This document shows positions 19,616 to 23,338 of a stretch of 23,338 nucleotides of DNA, piece by piece. The notes beneath the pieces were generated by a model. That model did no database searches, was not told the origin of the DNA, and was given only the letters and a program-made list of their open reading frames with translations. The DNA is from Plantago elongata. Lineage: Eukaryota > Streptophyta > Magnoliopsida > Lamiales > Plantaginaceae. The stretch covers positions 1 to 23,338 of the forward strand of contig JAYMSP010002600.1 in assembly GCA_036897095.1 (NCBI GenBank), given 5' to 3'. Every line of letters begins with the position of its first letter. Position 1 is the first letter of the stretch. The position numbers and the translations under genes are program-made.

Positions 19616-22600
19616 ATGGCTTTATCTCGCATTATTTCTAGACGCTCAGTTACTACTTTGTATAGTCTCTCTTTGTACTCTTCCACTTATGGAGTATGTG
19701 GAGCAACTATTACTACATCCACCCCCTACCCTGCCCGTCGTGTTTCGTCGGATTCTGATTCGATTAGAAGCCACCTGTTTACCCATCATTCTAGTAATAG
19801 GCTCCTTCATACCTCCCAACAAGGAGGAGGTAGCTTGGAGGACTTGGAAGCTAACGAGTTCTTATCCCGATTTGTGTGGATTATGCGAAAAGTGCTCACA
19901 CAAGCTTATCCCGAGTGTGATAAGAGGACGATTAATGAGATGCTAGTGGTTATTGTGAACAAGGTTGTTGACACTGGAGCGGCGGGCTCTGTGCCTGAGG
20001 AATTCAGTGACGATCTGTGGAAAACGGTGTTGGAGATTAAGGAGACAGTTGTGCAAGAGATGGTCAAGGAGAAGAGGAAGGAGAAGATGAAGATCTTTCT
20101 TCAGTCGGATGAAGTTAAGGAGAAGTATAGGTTTGCGGGAGAGATAGGTATTCGTGGGGATATGCTAAGGGAACTCAGGTTCAAGTGGGCTCGTGAGCAG
20201 ATGCAGGAGAGCATGTACCATGAGAGGTTGGAACGTCAGTTTAAAGCGTATGAAGCCAGCTCGGGATCTCAGGTTAAAGCTGCGATGGAAATTGGAGATA
20301 CTGAAGAAGTTGAGGGTGAAGATGAAGTAGATTATCAGGAGACTGTGTCTCTCCCCAAAAGACATGGGAAGGTAGACTTCAAGATATACGGGCTTAACTT
20401 ATCTGACCCGAAGTGGACCGAGGTGGCTGACAAGATTCATGAGTCTGGTAAAGATTTGTGGGATCAGGAACCAAAGCCAATAACTGGCAAGTGCAAACTT
20501 GTGACTGAGAAGATCATCTCTTTGAAGGAAGAGGATGATCCGACTTCACTTTTGGGCGAATGGATGGAGCTCCAACAGCCTAGCAGGATTGACTGGATTG
20601 CTTTTCTAGATAGAATAAGGGAACATAATCCTCATCAATGCTTTAAGGTATGCCATTTACTCTCTGTATTATATTCGTTTCTGTCTTGCTCTGGATGTGT
20701 AAACTTCAATAAACAATGTGTGTTTGGCATTGTTCACTGCGTGAGATTCTCCTAGTAAACACGTGTACGAACTAGGGCGATGGAATTGTTTTGCAGAAAA
20801 TAAGTAATTGGATGAAAACTGAATTTGGCTGTAGAAAATTGACTAGACACTTTTTGCTTCAGGATCTTGAACTTCTCTCACTCATTAAAGAGTGCACAAT
20901 TATGAAACAAAAAGAAATTGTAAAGCAAGCATGATCCATCAGTCTTGGTGAGCTTCAAGATTATATACTCCCCCGTCTTACTATTATCCTGCTTTCTCAT
21001 TTATCGCTTGTACTTTATTCATATTCTATCTCACTCTTCATTCATTATCTTACACACTTTAATACTCATTTACTTAAAATTTTCGTTCTTTATCTATTTT
21101 TTCATTATATGCCTTGAAATAAACCCCCCAGAAAAGGTCCATGTTTGGGGGGGGGGTGGGGGTGGTAATTGCTAAGAGAGTGAGCTCACTGTTAGGAGTC
21201 AAAACAAGTGGACATCACACATATTCCCTCGTTTCTCTCACTAACTAGATGGATATGCTTGTCCGTGTAATAAAATGTCAGTCATGGATATCAAATGGTT
21301 TAAGCATTCATACAATAACCACAAATATAACTGTCACTCTATCTCTTCTGTCACAAAACAATGAGACAAGGTTGCTAACCTTTTGATGAATCTCCATTGT
21401 AGAAATAAGAATGTTCACAAAATTGAGCTGAATATATCTGCTTGTGTTCTCTTATCTTCTGTAAGTATTTGATCGCAGCTCCATGTAACATGATACTTCC
21501 TTTGGCCATTATGTAATTGTTGCTATCTGCATATATCTAATTGTTTTACACTAACATGGGGTGTGTGGTCAGATCAAGAGATTCCACTTTAGGGCACCTT
21601 TTGTACGGGTTGTATGACCGCAGCTAAGTCATCCATTTGACACGGATACAGTTAGGATGATAATGAGAACTTTTATCATCCAGATGCTTATTGATTCCTC
21701 TCACTGACTACCTTCAGTTGGTCAAGATTCTCGGACCAACGTTGTGTATAGCAGGAATTTTTTTAATACAAAATAAGGCCATTCAAATGATATCCAATAT
21801 ACGAGTACTTCCTCCTTTTTTGTTTGATTCCTTTTCTTTTCTTTCTTTCTCTTGCCCCCTTTGGTCTGCTTGACAATATTAAATGATTGTAAGCTCTTAG
21901 CCAGCGAATCAGAACATATGGAAGAGTTTATAATTGCTTTTCAGTGGCGTAGCAGTTCTGGACTGTAGATTGTAAGTTGTTTGCATTTAAGATTTTAGTT
22001 ATTTAAAAAGGTCATTACACGTATGTTTAAGCCAAAAGATATTCTGGAGTTCTATTTTTATTTGGAAAAAAATTAGCACCATGGCTGACGTGCTGCTGGA
22101 TTTTACTTTGGAAAATAGAGAATCAGTAGAAGATTAAATTATATTGGAAAAGCACTTCCTTTAGGTCAAACAGTGTACATGAACTTGTAGATTACTACAC
22201 ATAATTAACATTTTAAACAGTATTCAAGTAAATGTGCCTGTTTCTTTTTCTCGTGTATGCTATTAATAGTATTATTTTTCAGAATGCCACAACATAGATG
22301 TACAGAATCTGACTTTTATGTCTTAAAAATCTAGACTTTGATGAAAATATGGAACTCTGCGGGAATCCTCTTAAGTTTATATTTTAACTGAATAAATTTC
22401 AATTTTCACTTTTAGATTGCAGAACATTTGCTTGGTGAGGAGTCATTCCAGGTAAGCATACATGACTATTCTAGACTCATTAGTGATTATGCAACATCAA
22501 ATCGCTTGCAAGATGCTGAACGGATTCTACATAAGATGAACGAAAACGGCATTGTACCAGATGCCATCACATTGACCATTATTATTGAAATGTTTTGTAA

Positions 22601-23338
22601 AGTTCAAAATCTTGGTAAAGCAACAGAAGCGTTTGAAAACTTGAGAACTTGTGGATTTCAACCAGACATAAAGGTTTACAGTTGTATGATCATGGCCTCT
22701 GTAAATGCTGATGAACCAAGTCTGGGTGAGTCGTTGATGAGAGAAATGGAGACAAGGGACATAAAGCCTACGGAGGAGATATATATGGCCCTGCTTAGGG
22801 CTTATGCGAAGCGCGGTGATGCTAAAGGAGCTCAGAGAATGTCGATGACCATGCAATTTGCTGGTATCCAGCAGAGTCTGGAATCCTTGACCTTAATGGT
22901 TGAGGTGTGTGTTAAGGCCAATGATTCTGTCCAGGCAAAGATTAATTTTGATCAACTGATTAAATCTGGACACAAGCCAGATGACAGATGTGTTGCTGCC
23001 ATAATTGCTGGCTATGAGCAGAACAATGAATTGGATGCAGGTTTAAAACTTCTGTTGGAGCTTGAGAAAGATGGTTTTGTGCCTGGGGTTGCTACTTATA
23101 CAAATGTGATTGATTGGTTGGCCAAGTTGGAGTTGATCGATGAAGCTGAACAAATCGTAGACAAAATTGCAGAACTACGTGAAGCCCCTCCTCTTAAGTT
23201 TCACATTAGCATGTGTGACATGTACTCTAAGGCTGGAAATGAGAAGAAGGTATGTCAAGCTATAGGAGTTTTAGAGTCTAAGAGTGATGAGCTCGGGCAA
23301 AAGGAATTCGAGAGGATTATAGAGTCATTGACAGTTGG
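19616..23338 (+). CDS. Mitochondrial-type P-class PPR protein, 3' end outside the window
   Basis: Coding exons are 19616-20647 (344 codons) and 22416-23338 (open to the window end, 307 codons and 2 bases), joined in phase 0 across a 1,768-base intron. The N-terminus MALSRIISRRSVTTLYSLS is rich in Arg and Ser without acids, a mitochondrial targeting signal. A long charged helical region without PPR motifs follows (about 80-330). Exon 2 holds about eight successive 35-residue PPR motifs, for example YSRLISDYATSNRLQDAERI and YTNVIDWLAKLELIDEAEQI, so it is P-class, RNA-binding, with no editing domain seen. The long non-PPR front end recalls Arabidopsis NFD5 (At1g19520) and mitoribosomal PPR proteins, from memory only. 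The frame at the exon 1 end continues into the intron to 20755, which is not coding. Confidence 0.88.
20966..21170. mobile_element. Possible MITE remnant in the PPR intron
   Basis: The sequence begins ta then ctcccccgtctta, close to the Stowaway left terminus (CTCCCTCCGTCCCA), and continues with pyrimidine-rich DNA. No clear right terminus is seen; the right edge here is set at a long G-run and is only approximate. Insertion in an intron leaves the gene intact. Confidence 0.3.
21171..22415 (+). other. Remainder of the PPR intron
   Basis: AT-rich intron DNA with no recognised gene. It ends with a good pyrimidine-rich acceptor, ttcacttttag, directly before exon 2. Confidence 0.7.

Noticed and set aside
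19578-19946. 122-codon plus-strand frame overlapping PPR exon 1
   Set aside because: Shadow of the PPR exon; the overlapping frame from 19616 has a targeting peptide and continues for 344 codons into the splice site.

Overview
This is a 23.3 kb piece of a plant nuclear genome, almost certainly from a eudicot. The evidence is AT-rich intergenic DNA, genes broken by GT-AG introns, decayed plant transposons, and plant-type families (a type I MADS-box gene, a P-class PPR gene, a receptor-like kinase). I see no prokaryotic, viral or organellar gene organisation and nothing that looks like a wholly new system. The value lies in exact gene models and in several small regulatory or transposon signals.

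Layout, left to right. An intronless AGL80-like type I MADS gene (+, ATG at 860) lies behind a TATA box. XRCC4 follows (+, five exons, 2166-4000), a DNA-end-joining factor with a perfect E2F site just upstream. Between XRCC4 and the next gene is a badly decayed retrotransposon gag relic (-, about 4889-5633). A membrane-anchored receptor-like kinase follows (-, seven exons, 6177-7821); its catalytic-loop aspartate is replaced, so it is probably a pseudokinase. Roughly 8 kb (7822-15761) then holds no convincing protein gene. It does hold an ancient 1.6-kb-spaced duplication, an 86-bp tandem repeat, a 65-bp duplication, an inverted-repeat element with a Stowaway-like end, and a 25-bp-stem hairpin.

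The right third holds a divergent gene pair. One is a compact TOPORS-like RING E3 ligase (-, five exons, 15762-18696). The other is a mitochondrial-type PPR protein (+, from 19616, running off the window). A 296-bp hAT-type MITE with a perfect 8-bp target-site duplication sits in their shared intergenic promoter. The PPR leader carries an E2F-type site, a telo-box and a leader intron.

The genes do not form a pathway. XRCC4 and the PPR gene share cell-cycle-type promoter elements, but otherwise this is ordinary plant synteny. Exon boundaries were worked out by hand from splice consensus, phase continuity and family resemblance. Every multi-exon model keeps an open frame from end to end, but none was tested against transcripts or databases.
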